Assembly: GCA_030549205.1 (NCBI GenBank)
Contig: JAUKTV010000001.1
Location: 248,001-312,000, forward strand
Direction: 5' to 3'
Origin: Apiosordaria backusii
Taxonomy: Eukaryota > Ascomycota > Sordariomycetes > Sordariales > Lasiosphaeriaceae
DNA: 64,000 bases
Below the pieces are notes generated by a model. It was not told the origin of the DNA. It was given only the letters and a program-made list of their open reading frames with translations, and searched no databases. A program made the position numbers and the translations under genes. Shown here in pieces: positions 11,550 through 23,144 of the stretch; positions within the stretch are counted from its first letter, which is position 1; every line of letters starts with the position of its first letter.

Positions 11550-12616
11550 ATGGAGCTCGGAGAAAGTGCCGCCTCACTCAATGACACCTCCGATGCTGAG
11601 CCTATTTCGGCGTTGCGCCTAATTTATCTTGTATCTCTATCTATACAACCTTTGCCTCGACTTTCACAATGGGACTGGCCCAACCCGTGGCCGCAGCTGG
11701 AAACTGAGGAGGAGGACCAAGCTGACGCGTCTGACGAGCTTGACGCCGATCAAGAGGTATGGCACCCCGTGCCAAATGTGCTGCTGCAATCTAACATTAG
11801 TAGCTGTGGGATAATTACTTTATCCCGTTCCCCGAGTACAAGCACGAAACGGCTATGATGCGAGCCTTCTCGATTAGGAAAGGCGAGTACAAGATGGGCC
11901 CTGGCGTTGCTCAGCTATACACACACGACGAAGAAGTTGCAGCGGAATCGAGCTCCGCAGCCACCTCCGAACCCCACCCAAAGGACAGCAGTCTGCCTTT
12001 CGACACGAATAAGAACACCGGCGAGGGAGAGGAGGATGAGGATGCGGTTGGCTTTGTGACACTGAACGAGGCAAAGACTTGCGTGAACCCAACCTCTTTG
12101 CAGGATGGTTATAAGAAATTTGCATTGCCGTTCTACGATATGGAGCGCAGAGCTGACAACAACTTTGAACTTACGTTTGCAAAGAAAATCGGTATATCTT
12201 CTGAGATCTTAGAGGGATACTTTGTGGATGACGACGCAAGAACGGCATCCTTGATCTACCTTGCCGGCCAGGTGCGTACCGGCGATGCGAAATGCCAGCG
12301 CTGCATGAGACTGGAAATCACCAGGATCTCGGGAGGAAACGCTGCTACACACGTCAAATCACCAATCCCGTTCTGCACTACGGCCGGGAGGTATATGCAT
12401 GGCATTTGTGCACCATGCTTCGCTGAGGGAGGAACTCTCGAGGAAAGGTTAGAGAGGTGCAGCTTGGGCAGAATGAACACTTGGGAAGAGTATCAAATCC
12501 TGAATGAGGGTGTTGGGACTGAAGAGGAGGCTAGCCAAAAGGTCTTTATTATTGGGAATGGAGGGGAGGATGAATATATGACGGCTTTGCAAGATCTTTT
12601 TAACGAGGAACTCTAG
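11550..12616 (+). CDS. Uncharacterised protein with paired Cys-X2-Cys motifs
   Basis: Two exons are supported, 11550-11756 and 11804-12616. The 47-bp intron (GTATGG...TCTAAC...TAG) joins in phase 0 and gives 339 residues. The first exon has an acidic stretch; the second has a helical body and Cys-Gln-Arg-Cys...Cys...Cys-Ala-Pro-Cys near the C-terminus, loosely like the fungal DUF3716 zinc-knuckle layout. A longer form from ATG 11388, with an intron at 11449-11499, is in frame but meets a TAG at 11541-11543, so either the start is 11550 or the gene is recently damaged. Possible CAG-to-TAG. Function not known. Confidence 0.5.
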
Positions 12617-12899
12617 GTAGTTGCTAATACTATAGAATGTGCTTGGGAATTTCTTTTGCCTCCCTAATCAATCTTTTACCACCGAGCGGATCTTCAAATA
12701 AGAATATGATGGAAGCGAATACAACACTAAAGATGTGGAAACAGTTAGGAATTGCTGATACAGTTATTGCATTTAAATACCACTTCCATAATGCCGACCC
12801 AACAGAACCAATACACTACCCGACAAGCTAGCTCTGCAAAACACAATGCCATCAAGTTTAATTACAAAGAAAGAAGTCTCCATATATCAATGCATATCC

Positions 12900-14162
12900 T
12901 CATTGGTCCTCGCCCAAGACTATCTCCGCCAATTTGTTCAAATGTGTTGAAATCAATTCGTGCTCCCTGACCACAGGCCAACGCCCTTGCCCTTGTCGCA
13001 CTTCAATGAGTAGTATTTGCCAAAAATCAGTCATCTCAAGGCTTTCAACATCGGCACGTTCAACGGAACCCTCTTCATATCCACCACGAAGCGTCCACCT
13101 CCCGCGATCATGACTCTTTATCAAATCAAGCAATGCCAGGTTCAGACATCCCATTCCTAAAGCCTTGCAGCTGGGTTCCCTTACAAAAGTTCTGTACCAA
13201 AAAAAGCGAGGCGGCCCCCCACCTGGCCGTGCAAACTGCTGAAACCACTCCTCATCTCTAAATTCATCCCACAAATCCTCTTCATACCGTGCCGCATCCC
13301 AACGGTAATCCGGCAAGTCTTCATCCTCCTCATCTAACATCAAGGCAAGCGGGTCCCTCAACGCATGTTCGTCTTCGTCTTCTGAACTGCTATCATCAGA
13401 GCTGCTGTCATCAAAGCTGCTGCCGTCAGAGCGGGTATCATCATAGCCGCTGTCATCTGGGCTGCCCTCATGTCCCACACCACCCGCGCCATCACCGGCA
13501 ACCTCCTGTACAGGCGGACTGGGAACAACCGCCGGAGGGGTGTCAACAACACCCATCGCCACTGTAGCAGTCGGCAGATCAAATGTCGCCATAAGCCAAA
13601 TGGGGACTTCGCGACCTCTCAAGACAATTGGATAAAACACAACGACACACTGGGTGGTGTATCTACCGCGCATAACAGGATTGGATGTGCTATCGTGCGT
13701 AAAGGGCACGAAAGGGTCGTCTCGCCTCGCACTCGCATTCCTCCAATAGCGATTCGGTCCTGGCCCTAGCGGTCGCCGCGTGATCTCCGTCCTCAAGTAA
13801 TCCCCTCTTGCAACTGTGAAGAGGGTGGGAACTGCCAGTCGCTTTCTGAATAATTCTTTCGAGATCCGGCACAGCAACTCTGCGAAAATAGTCATGGCTT
13901 CGATGCCAACATGCTCAACATGGGGGAGTTGGTTACGGTAAATAATGCCAAGTTGGAAAAGGGCGATGTTGGCATCGCGAACGAGGTCATCGGGTCGGGC
14001 CTGCCAAAATATCATCAGTCACCATTCTTACACATAATAGAGACGTGTGTCGGTCCTTACACAAGCAATCGGCTGAGATGGTAAGATGACTGAATTCAAA
14101 ACAGCAGGGTCGCCTTTTGATTCGTAGGTCGACGACTGGTCGGGGTGCAAATCGTCTTCCAT
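12900..14162 (-). CDS. Uncharacterised 400-aa protein with acidic Ser/Asp linker
   Basis: Two exons: 14162-14061 and 14000-12900. The 60-bp intron 14001-14060 (GTAAGG...GACTGAT...TTGGCAG) joins in phase 0. The N-terminal 34 residues are disordered. Residues about 35-180 look globular, rich in Leu/Ile/Arg with several aromatics. Residues about 200-260 are Asp/Ser/Glu-rich, encoded by GCTGTCATCAGAGCTG-type repeats. The C-terminal 110 residues are again globular, with many Trp and Arg. The frame is fully open with normal codon use, unlike the RIP-damaged neighbours, so it is probably expressed. No family recognised. Confidence 0.55.
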
Positions 14163-16092
14163 CGTTGGAAACGGGCGAGGGCGATTTGCTGGAGAGAGCA
14201 GTCGAACAGAGGTGAAAAGCAGCCTTCTTCAAGTTCGAAGTCGCTGTTTTGACAAGATTGTGAGGTTCCGAGTCGCTACACAAAATTCCTGACAAGAGTA
14301 AACAAATAAGAAAAGTGGTAGCGTATGCCCTCGTGTATCCGAAGTCCAGGTTGGTGAAGTCAAGAAGCGGGTATGGGAAGAAACACTCGATCGGTGATGG
14401 AGTCGTCTCGGCAGGGTTGCGTTTTGCAAAAGCTAACTCCGATGAAAATACTCGAAGGCTTGAGAAGCGGGGAGAGAGGGAGAGCTGTGGCAAGTTGGCT
14501 GCCTGATCAATTGTTTATTCGAGCTGAAGATACCTACCATGGAATTAAGAAAAAAAGGAAGGAGCCCAATTCCAAAAACGCCGTCTACCATCCAGGCTCA
14601 TGGCTTCAAGTATTGTGTGAGTACTCGTTGACGTTGGTACTACAGGAATTTGTGAATATGTGACGGCTTTGGAATATCTCTTCAGCGAAAAGCCCTAGAA
14701 AATTATGAATATATATATATCCGATGACTTCCAAGTTAGTCATCTGCCATCAAGTAATCACTTAATACTTAAAATGGTGAGCTTGGAAGGTATAGGGCAA
14801 GTGTGTAGGCGGGCGTCTTCCTTCTTTGTGTTTGATATCTTCCCTAGCTGGCTCAGATAGGCGATATCTCGACTAACCACTGCAACCATCCACCTCTCTG
14901 CTGCCTAACCTCCCAACTGCTTACCCTCCTGAACTTTGAGCTAGGTACCTACCATCTACCTCTCTGCTGCTTGACCTTACACCTGCTTCTTACTTTCCTC
15001 ATAATTGACACTTAACACGGCACTGAATGATTTGATGAAGAACTGTTCGCGCCATAGCAGAGAACTTCTTGATGGGCTGGATAGAGAAATGGGGAGGAAT
15101 GGATTCCGGAAGAAGCTGCTGGGTGATGTGGCAAGAGGAAGTTGGCCATCATGTTACGAGTACTGGATTCCTACATACCTCAATAAGTTGAGGGAGGAAA
15201 TTCCGCGTAGGTGACTGCCCTCAGGATATGGATGGGACTTGACGAAGGTTTGCAATTTGCAAGGAGGCTGAATTCAGGGGCAAAGTTTACGTAATCATGG
15301 ATGAAAATATTACATAAGCATTGAATTATGCATGACATTAAAACATGACATTGGCCATTAAAAGCCTCCCTGACGCAACAGCTTGCTGTTGGTCAGCTCT
15401 ATGAGATCTTATATCTCTAAGATACTCCCACGCTAGATAGGCTATTTATTCGGTACATATAGTAACGTTTAAGGAATTAATTTAAAAACGTTGGTTTTAT
15501 CTTCACTTATAAAGAGATAGGATAAATATGTTTAAGTGTAAGATAATATTCTTAGTTTCTTTATTTATAGTTAATAAATGTAGTCTCATTATGAACATTT
15601 ATTTTTTTGACCTACATATATTTACGGTAATTATTAAGTCAAACATTCTACTACCAGACATGCCGCGGCGGTAGGTGTTGAGCTGGATATAAGCGGTTGT
15701 CGATCTTGACTTGCGTACCAGTCCATTGTACAGACTTTTCTTGCTAAAATGTGATTATGCTGAGTAAATGTAATAAAATTAAATTAAACGTCTACCATAC
15801 CCCGATGTATCCTGGAGGTCGGCCTTGGACCCTCTAAAATCATGCTGAATAGCCGACCAGCATTGATTCAAGCAAGACAACCACCTTACCCCGCAGGTCC
15901 ATGTACAAAGCAGGTGGGTTACTAATGCGGCTGTTGCCTGCCTGGGACTCGACGACTCCTTCACGTTCAACATACAACGGGCATCGAGTCGGCTCTCCTG
16001 CTGCTAATCACTCCCAACCGCGGAAGGAGATGTGCGCCTCGTGATTCGGATATACGGGCACCGTCCCCGTTACCTCGCTCGCGCGACGCACC
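14163..16092. other. Non-coding stretch, partly AT-rich
   Basis: No supported gene. 14160-14520 may be the leader and promoter of the minus-strand gene ending at 12900. A 60-codon plus-strand frame (15035-15214) is too short to call. 15280-15780 is strongly AT-rich with TA-rich runs, as expected of old RIP-mutated repeat. Confidence 0.5.
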
Positions 16093-16272
16093 ATGTCGCT
16101 CCTCAAACTCCCCCCCGAGATACTAGTTCAGATTTTCGATCACGTGGGCTCATCCTACTTCCGCTCGGATCTGTCACGCCTCGCGGTATGCAAGCAGTGG
16201 AGCGGGTTTGCCCAAGTTGAGAATGGGAGGGATGGGGTTCCACGTTGGAGAGAACATGGGGGGGGGTGGTAG
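16093..16272 (+). pseudogene. Truncated F-box protein, N-terminal end only
   Basis: The ATG lies in good context (CGCACCATG). The frame encodes 59 residues starting with the F-box core: Leu-Pro-Pro-Glu-Ile-Leu-Val-Gln-Ile-Phe, then Leu-Ser-Arg-Leu-Ala-Val-Cys-Lys-Gln-Trp. An intact fungal F-box protein would run several hundred residues; here the frame ends at TAG in a run of G, and unrelated repeat sequence begins within about 80 bp. A matching-type C-terminal fragment lies at 24972-25230 on the opposite strand. F-box proteins recruit substrates to SCF ubiquitin ligases, but this fragment has no substrate-binding part. Confidence 0.6.
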
Positions 16273-16354
16273 TCCAAAGTGTTTCTGAACACGGATTTCT
16301 AAATCCGCCTTCGGCGTACGGCCCCTTAACTCAACCATTACTGTAGTCATCGGA

Positions 16355-16962
16355 CATATAGCTCCTTAGTCTGCAGCTCCATAATATATAATGCATCTGC
16401 ACACCGCAGGTGAACCGCTCAAGATACTTACCAAAGTCCATTCACACTTACATAGTGCTTAAAAGCAAATACGATATAATGAGTCAGCGAAAAAGTCCCA
16501 AGAGTGCTATAAATGCAAGTTTAAACCTATAGTACTGTATTTTAATCGATTATATACCTTAGAAATAACGCCGTAGTAAACAACATTGTACGGCTTTGGG
16601 CTCTCCTTTCCAATACCAACCGCTTATAACCTCTTCTCGCTCTTTAGGTCTCGAGAACAGCTCGGCTTCTCTCCGAGCCTACCGTGATAGGAGCTTAAAG
16701 GTATTAGGCTCTCCCTTCCGCTATGAACCAACCAGAGGCTCCTTATTTACGCCCAGCCCCCTAAGCTTGTATACGATGCAAGCTCCTAGCAAGGTCTTCA
16801 ACGCCGGCGGTATGGCAGAGCCCTTAGGATTAATGCCGACGACAAGTACCCCCTATATACAAGACGGCGCCTATGGAAACGGTCTTTAGGTCACTTGACT
16901 GGGGGGGCACTGGCGCCACCAAGCAGAGAAAGCATGGTCGGATTTAGAGACTGTTTGGTTGA
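16355..16962 (+). repeat. Unclassified interspersed repeat, copy A
   Basis: Starts at CATATAGCTCCTTAG and ends near GTTTGGTTGA. It is the same family and orientation as 26394-27157, sharing TTGGGCTCTCCTTTCCAATA, CCAACCGCTTATAACC and AAGGTCTTCAACGCCGGCGG. Relative to the other copy it lacks about 75 bp near 16672 and has a second deletion near 16915. TA-rich differences suggest RIP. No transposase or reverse transcriptase motif; may be an LTR or non-autonomous element. Confidence 0.6.
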
Positions 16963-18456
16963 TTGTGGATGAGACTAATGCGGGAAAGGGGTCGTTTTCT
17001 TTATTAGTTAGAGACATTGTTTTAGTTTGAATAAGAAAGAAATATTCCGCGGCTATGAGGTACACAATTGCCCAACTTCAGTAGCACGTATACGTAAGCC
17101 AACGTTTGCATTTTCCAACGTTTAAACTGGCTTCAACCCTAATATGGCAGGGTGCTCAGAATCTGGCTACAGGACTGGATTTTCACTTGCAGGTGGAATC
17201 AGAATGCGGGAATCAATCAATTACAACTGCTTTGCTAGCTATTCTACATAGTAATCTGTTGTTGGATGACAGCTCACGCATGTGATCCCACAGCTCCCAG
17301 CTCTCCTGTGTCGCGTTGCCTGCCCGCCTACATTGCCCGCCCACTTTACCCACCTATCCTACCTGCCTGCGCGCCAATTGAATATGCAAGTCAACGGGCC
17401 CTGCGACATGAAAAGAGAATCGTCAGTGCGATGAACGTACTGAAAAAGGCTTGCGCGTGTGGAATACGTACCTGAACTGGGCGTATGGGTGTGGGTGGGT
17501 GTGGGTGTGGAAGACTTACCTGTGGTGGTGAACTGGGTTGTGGGTTATTGGTTGTTGAAGTGTAAGTTCAGATGGAATTTTTGGCTGTGCGCAGAAGACA
17601 GATCTTTATGTGTGCCCTCACAGTGAGCCTGCCAGTATTCCTGCAAGCCAAATAGTTGAATATGTTGATATTATGCTCTTTTATACGCGAAATATACGTT
17701 AGTGAGCATTGAAGACGCATTTCTTACAATAAGAAAGCTTAAACGTTTGGCAATTTTCCAACGGTTGAAGACTTAAACGCCATAGTCACGTGTGCAATTT
17801 ACATGACGGCTAGGTCTACTGGCAATACCGCTTCAAACCGTCACTTACAATTAAACGTAAAAACTGCAGTTATTTTTCTCCCAACTGTGGCCCAATAGTT
17901 GGCCAGAACCCCCGGATCTTAGTACGGCCCTCTTGGCTGGGGAAGCGGAGCTTAGCTTCTCCGTTATGTGGTACCTTTTTCCGTGCTTTGCACATGGGTC
18001 CCAATTGAGCCCCTCGGATTCCAATTCTCTCTTAGACATACAGACAGATAGACAAGTTAGATAATACATGTATCAGCTTCCCATCCCATCGCCCCTTCAT
18101 TACCGTCACAATCCCATCTCCTTACCCCCCTCAACACTCCCTCCCTGCCTCCTCCCCTCTCCATCAAATCACTCCTGACCTCACCCTTACCACAGCCCCT
18201 TCCCTTCCCTCTCCATCACCATGACACCACCCTCCATAACCATCACACTCCTCCTACCCCACCCTCTTCACCAATCCGCTTAATACGGGTAACGCGGCCG
18301 GCGGGACCATCTGGTGAGCCAATATTGCTGTCGCCTTCATCCTCTGTTGCCGCAATCCCTGACCCGCGGCCACTAGAGTAAAGTGCCGGCTGGCGGCCCC
18401 TCAGATTTCGCACCCCAGGCGTCGCAGTCCCACTCAGCCCAATAATCGATTTCTCT
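16963..18456. other. No gene seen; G/T- and C/T-rich simple sequence
   Basis: Contains a GTGGGTGTGGGTGTGG simple repeat at about 17488 and a long C/T-rich stretch at about 18080-18260. No open frame looks protein-like. Confidence 0.5.
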
Positions 18457-18862
18457 GTAGCCTTGCAAAGCCAAGCTTCCGGTTTGGCATGGAATTCCTT
18501 GCAAGGAGTCCAGGCGCCAAAACTGGCTCATGTGTGCAGTTGGCTAGGAGCCAGTTTTGGAGGCAGATGATGTCCACCTGTAGTTCAAGATCGTGCTCTC
18601 AGAGTTGCTTCGAGAAGCCAGCTATCTGGCAAGGGCAGGTACAGTATTACAAGGATCATATCCGGCATCCCTGCTCTTGGTCGAGCCAGAATCGGCTTTG
18701 GGGTTGAATTCTGCCTTTGCTGGAGCCGGAAACGGCTTCTACGTTTTGACCCAGGCAACAAGGCATAGGGAATCGCTGCCTCTACTGAAGCCATAAATGG
18801 CTTCTAATACATAACAAGTCTGTAGGCGATTGTGGATGAAACTACGCTTCCGGATTCTTACA
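18457..18862 (+). repeat. Fragment of the recombinase-associated terminal repeat
   Basis: Nearly identical to sequence at 51180-51598, but in cyclic permutation. Here the block beginning TTGCAAAGCCAAGC comes first and the block containing AGGGAATCGCTGCC follows; at 51 kb the order is reversed. It carries three hairpin-like motifs, AGCC(N)AAA(N)GGCTT, at about 18677, 18723 and 18786. It shows that the terminal repeat exists as a dispersed, possibly tandem, family. Confidence 0.7.
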
Positions 18863-19290
18863 GTACCCTTTGGCTATACCGAACCGTTATTTAAAAGCGG
18901 TGGCTTTCGGCGCCGCTAAAATCCGCTTTTCAGCAATGTACCGAAAGCGTAACCAAACTATAACATTATACAGTACTGTAATACTGTACAGATTTCGATG
19001 CAAATAAATTACTACTTCTTTGAAGAATTGTGCAGTGCCTATAAATTTTAATCTAATTTGCCTTGTATACAACCATTTACAACGCTTTAATGAGAGTACT
19101 ATTAAACTATGTATCGTCGAATAATTAAACTACATTAATCTATCCCTTCTTCCTTTTTTCTTAACTATTAGCCTCTTCGATAGCTAACGTAAGGCCGAAC
19201 AACCTAGAGTAGAAGAAGTTAAGGGAAAGATGCAGGGACCTCCTTACGCAATATATAAGTAAGATGCCATACTCTATAGCGGTAAATTAA

Positions 19291-19866
19291 AGTGCTAATG
19301 CATCCATAGAGGAGCGCGTTGGTATATCTATTAAACCTTCAGAGGTTCGGCTGCTGACATCAAGAAATGACGGGTACTCATGGAAGTATCTTCCTGAGGC
19401 GGAACATTTATTTTCCAAAAACATAAGTGACCACTCTATCGGGGCTTATAGGGAACTGTGTGCGGGGCTCGGAAATACGTTTGAAGCTGTTCCATCAGTT
19501 ATTTCCAGCTCTGAGATATCTTCTCAACACGTCTTTCCCTCAGAACCCATTGGCGAGATCGAAGTCAGTTTCAGCTCGCGGATCGCTCAGCTGGCTACAG
19601 AGACCCAGAATCTCAGACAAACACTCTCCGAAGTATTTCAGCAGTTAACGACTGAGACAAGCCTTCGGGAAGCAACGGAGGAAAAACTGAAAGCAGTTGC
19701 AGAAGAAAATCACTTCCTGCAAGAACAAGCTGGAGAGTGCAAGAGGAAGGCAGACTATCTCGAGAACTGCGCCCTAATGCACGCCGAGGATATCGAAAAG
19801 GTACTTCTATTACTAGAGGGGTTACGCACTCAGTCAAACTCTGTTAGAGGTGGATCAACTATGTAA
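19291..19866 (+). pseudogene. Coiled-coil protein, C-terminal remnant
   Basis: A frame with no ATG near its head stays open for about 191 codons from just after a TAA (19288) to TAA 19864-19866. Residues from about 95 on show heptad-like Leu/Ala/Glu spacing (Leu-Ala-Thr-Glu-Thr-Gln-Asn-Leu-Arg-Gln-Thr-Leu; later Leu-Lys-Ala-Val-Ala-Glu-Glu-Asn), typical of a coiled coil. The AT-rich DNA upstream (18870-19260) carries RIP-like TA runs, so the 5' part is probably destroyed. Family unknown. Confidence 0.45.
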
Positions 19867-20757
19867 AAAATAGAAAAGAGGCATTGCGAAAGACCGCCCG
19901 CTTTTTAAGTTATGGTTTTAGACATTTGGTGTCATTTGCTGTCAAATTTCTATACTGTATTTTGCGGGGAAACTTGGAATGCAGAGTGCAGGTGTGGTTG
20001 GGAGTTCTTCTTAAGTATCGACTGTCATGTTCGTGATATCGATGTGCGCCAACGGGATGTGGTCGTTGGATCTCTTCGGGAATGGGGGGTTTCGGCCGCA
20101 GCGGTAAAGTTGCTTCGACCATTCTCTCATTCGATTTCCCCCCTCTTCGTGCGACTGCACCTGACTTTCCGAGCTCCCCGGCCTCGCCCTTCTCTTCTCA
20201 TTACCTCCGGGCTCGCTCGTTGGCAGCATCGACTCCCACTGCTCTGCAGCCGAAAGGTTGCTCCTCGCATTCCCCCAGTTAAACTCCACCCAAATCACCT
20301 TGACAGCCACCAACAACGTAATTGCCATCGGTCGTGCCTCCAGGGTCTATTGATTCCAAGCTTGAGCCGTGTCCTATCACGCGGTGGACAAAAAAATTGG
20401 TACCACAAATGCCCCCACACCACCACATCAAACACCACCCACACATTAAAACTCATCGAAATACAGCCATTTTATTGCCCAGTCAATGCGCCTTCTAATT
20501 CTATGCAGTCTTGAAGATTTGAGGCATCTGGTCGACCCAATTATTGATCTTTTTTTGGCTGACAGCAAGGGTGACAATGCTCCAGCCTGTAGTCCCGGCA
20601 ACCGAAAAAGGCCCAGCCAAACAAATTCGCATCGAAAACCGGAAATTGGGTCGTGATGCCAGTCGTTGTATTGGGGGGCGCGTGTGCATTCACATCCATT
20701 CTCGCTCAGTATCTACCACTCTACTATCCGTCCCCTGACGCTGCTCTCCCACCTTGA
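19867..20757. other. No firmly supported gene
   Basis: An open frame of 200 codons (19912-20514) exists but its composition is not protein-like. A 64-codon frame (20482-20676) is too short to judge. This is probably the downstream flank of the minus-strand gene at 20758. Confidence 0.4.
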
Positions 20758-21642
20758 CTACATACGGCCCTGCCTGTGCCCGTCGTAGCTCTGCTCCTGT
20801 GTAGCTACTGCTGCCGCTTTATCAGGCCGGATCCAGTCCTCGTCTGTGACCTTGTAATACAAGAGGTCTCCCTGCCCGTTTAGCCCCGAGGGAAAGGCCC
20901 CCCCCCGGTCTTGGGTAGCACTTCTACGGCACTCTGTGCCATGCCAAGCACAGTTGCCGCACTTGCCGTTGTCGATGCTGGGTTGCGAAACGCAACCCAG
21001 GAACGGATACGCAACGGGCGAACGGCGCTCGGGTTTGCCACGCCTTCGGTCGGGCACAGCAGTCGTATATTGGCCCTGGCGGCTTGCGCAGCACAGACAC
21101 TGCTCATCGTTCCTGGCCGGCATTAGGCAGTTAGCCAACCGTGCCTAACAGAAGGGGGAGGGGAGGGGGACTTACACCTCACCGAGTGACTGGATGATCA
21201 GAGCTATCGCGCGTGCCCTCAAGGCGCACGCCTCGGCTAAGATTCTGCCAAATGGCAGGCCATTATGATGCTCAACAAATACCGGGCGGACACGGAACTT
21301 GCAGGACAGCCAATTGATGGAAAGTGACTGCACGAGGTTGTAGTCGACCCCAAGCTCTCTTGCAAGGGCTGTGAACTCGGCCTGCGTCGATGGCAAATCC
21401 CATCGGACATAGAGGCAGTGGTTTTTTGGAAGTCGGTATACGCGCAGCCTCCTCAACGCGCCGGCATGGCCGCCGGAGATGGTGGTGCGCTGCTCCGCGT
21501 CAGCCGGTCGCGGGCGTCCCTCTGGGTTCTACTCGGAGGGGACAACCCAGACATGCTGCTGCGGGCCATCGTCGACAGGGTGCGGCAGTTGTTGGTTAAG
21601 TCGCTCGTCCGGGCGGGAGTCGGCCACGGCATTAGCCATCAT
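20758..21642 (-). pseudogene. Cys-rich (DUF3716-like) protein gene with one in-frame TAG
   Basis: Exons 21642-21176 and 21112-20758 join across a 63-bp intron (21113-21175, GTAAGT...GCTAAC...GCCAG) in phase 2, giving 273 codons. The second exon has Cys-Leu-Cys-Cys-Ala and later Gly-Lys-Cys-Gly-Asn-Cys-Ala-Trp-His-Gly-Thr-Glu-Cys, close to the Gly-Xaa-Cys-Ala-Asn-Cys-(Trp/Tyr) pattern of fungal DUF3716 zinc-knuckle proteins. The first exon has a folded helical segment. The single defect is TAG at 21531-21529, explainable as CAG-to-TAG. Either a very young pseudogene or a sequence error; the rest reads cleanly. Confidence 0.5.
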
Positions 21643-21881
21643 GTATCCTGGAGCTGGTTAGCGGATGTCTATGCAATGCCGGGTTGGCTAGGCAAGAGAG
21701 AGGGCGATACCGTGTGCGGGCGATGGATGGTAGAGAGTGACGGCGGCGCTCTCGGGTCGCGTTCCTCGGTCCTGCTCTTCCGCGTAGTAGCGGCTCCGGT
21801 CTGTTGCAAATCGCTGTTGTGTTGGAGATGGCGATTGTTGCGGCGGGGAAGGATGCTACGGCGGGAGGAAAGTTGCCGGTG

Positions 21882-22210
21882 CTAAGTCCCGCTGTGGGGC
21901 TTGCCCACGTGACCACAATGTCGCGGTGAGAAATGGCTCGGGCCAATACTTTCAATCACCAGCAGCGGAGCCTTGGGGTCGGCAATACTAACGCAACGCG
22001 TACCCAAGAAATCGCGGCAACGCATTTCTGTCTGAACGACGCTCCCAACTTTTACCGTCCGCCTCTCATGGATAAAAACATCAGTTGGAATTGTATGTAA
22101 ATGTAAGCTGCCTTCATGGCCGAGGAGCGCAGGGAGCGCGTGTTGTTGTTGAGGCACAAGATTGCCTCCAGATGGCCCCAGTTGAGAGCGTTGAGATGGG
22201 AGAGCTTCCC
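21882..22210 (-). pseudogene. Possible coding fragment of unknown family
   Basis: A minus-strand frame without a convincing start gives a protein-like stretch (Asp-Val-Phe-Ile-His-Glu-Arg-Arg-Thr-Val-Lys-Val-Gly-Ser-Val-Val then Leu-Val-Ile-Glu-Ser-Ile-Gly). It lies just upstream of the Cys-rich gene ending at 20758 and could be a remnant exon of it or of another gene. Confidence 0.25.
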
Positions 22211-23144
22211 GATGCTGCTGCTATCGCCGCTTGAGGGCTGGGATTGGTAGGTCAGGAGCCTTCAGAGGTTGGCGGCACGATGAAGAGCAGTGCCTGGTGG
22301 GTAGTTTGGTTGTGGAATTGACTGTGTTGTCATTTACTTGTATGTACCTTTTGACTGTTCGCTTTGATTTTGACATTTGCATTAGTCGGTTCATTAACTA
22401 TCTACCATAATCTACTCAACACTGTGACACGAATTGCCCCGTATACCACCTCCAGATGTACCGCGCTGTTTTTACCAAAAGTAGCCCGAAAGGGACAGCC
22501 ATACAAAGCAAACATTGAACCATGTGCTACCTAAAATGATCGCCTTTACTAGAGCCAGAAATAACTCCAACTTGCAGCGAAAGCGCATATCTTATCCCTA
22601 GTTATATTCCATTCTCATTCGCCATAATCTTACAAAATCCACTATCCATCGGAGATAGAAGATGCCTAGCGGCAGAGTCTAGACAGCTACATGTCAGCAG
22701 TACAGATGAACCAGTTAATATTAGAGCAGAGAGAGGACTGCATAACGAAGGGCAGGAGAAAATAAAAGGGTTCTATATTGGCATGTTATTCTCCCAATCT
22801 TGTTTTTATTCTAGTATTGCTTAGGTCATGGCATGGGGTTTGATCGATACTCAACGTGCAAACAGGAACGCGGGCAAGCTATATATTTCTTTTATCTTAA
22901 ACATTTCTACTTCACAAGTCGCCTGCGTAACCTGCCAGTCATTTAGACGTATATTTTACAAAAGGGTAATAGCATATAAAAGCCGAGGTCCTTCCATTTA
23001 GAACCGTAAAGGCGGTAGATCGAACCACTAGAAATGGGGTTCCAACAAAGGATTACGTTAGTTATCTGAATTTTAAAAGATTGATACAGGCTATAAAATG
23101 CAGGAACTCTCCTCTTTATTTACTTGCTATTGATCCATGATTTT
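22211..23144. other. No gene seen
   Basis: No protein-like frame on either strand. The second half is moderately AT-rich. It includes the presumed promoter of the membrane protein gene that starts at 23145. Confidence 0.5.

Noticed and set aside
19912..20514. 200-codon plus-strand frame
   Set aside because: No conserved pattern and mixed Pro/Arg/His-rich composition typical of chance frames.
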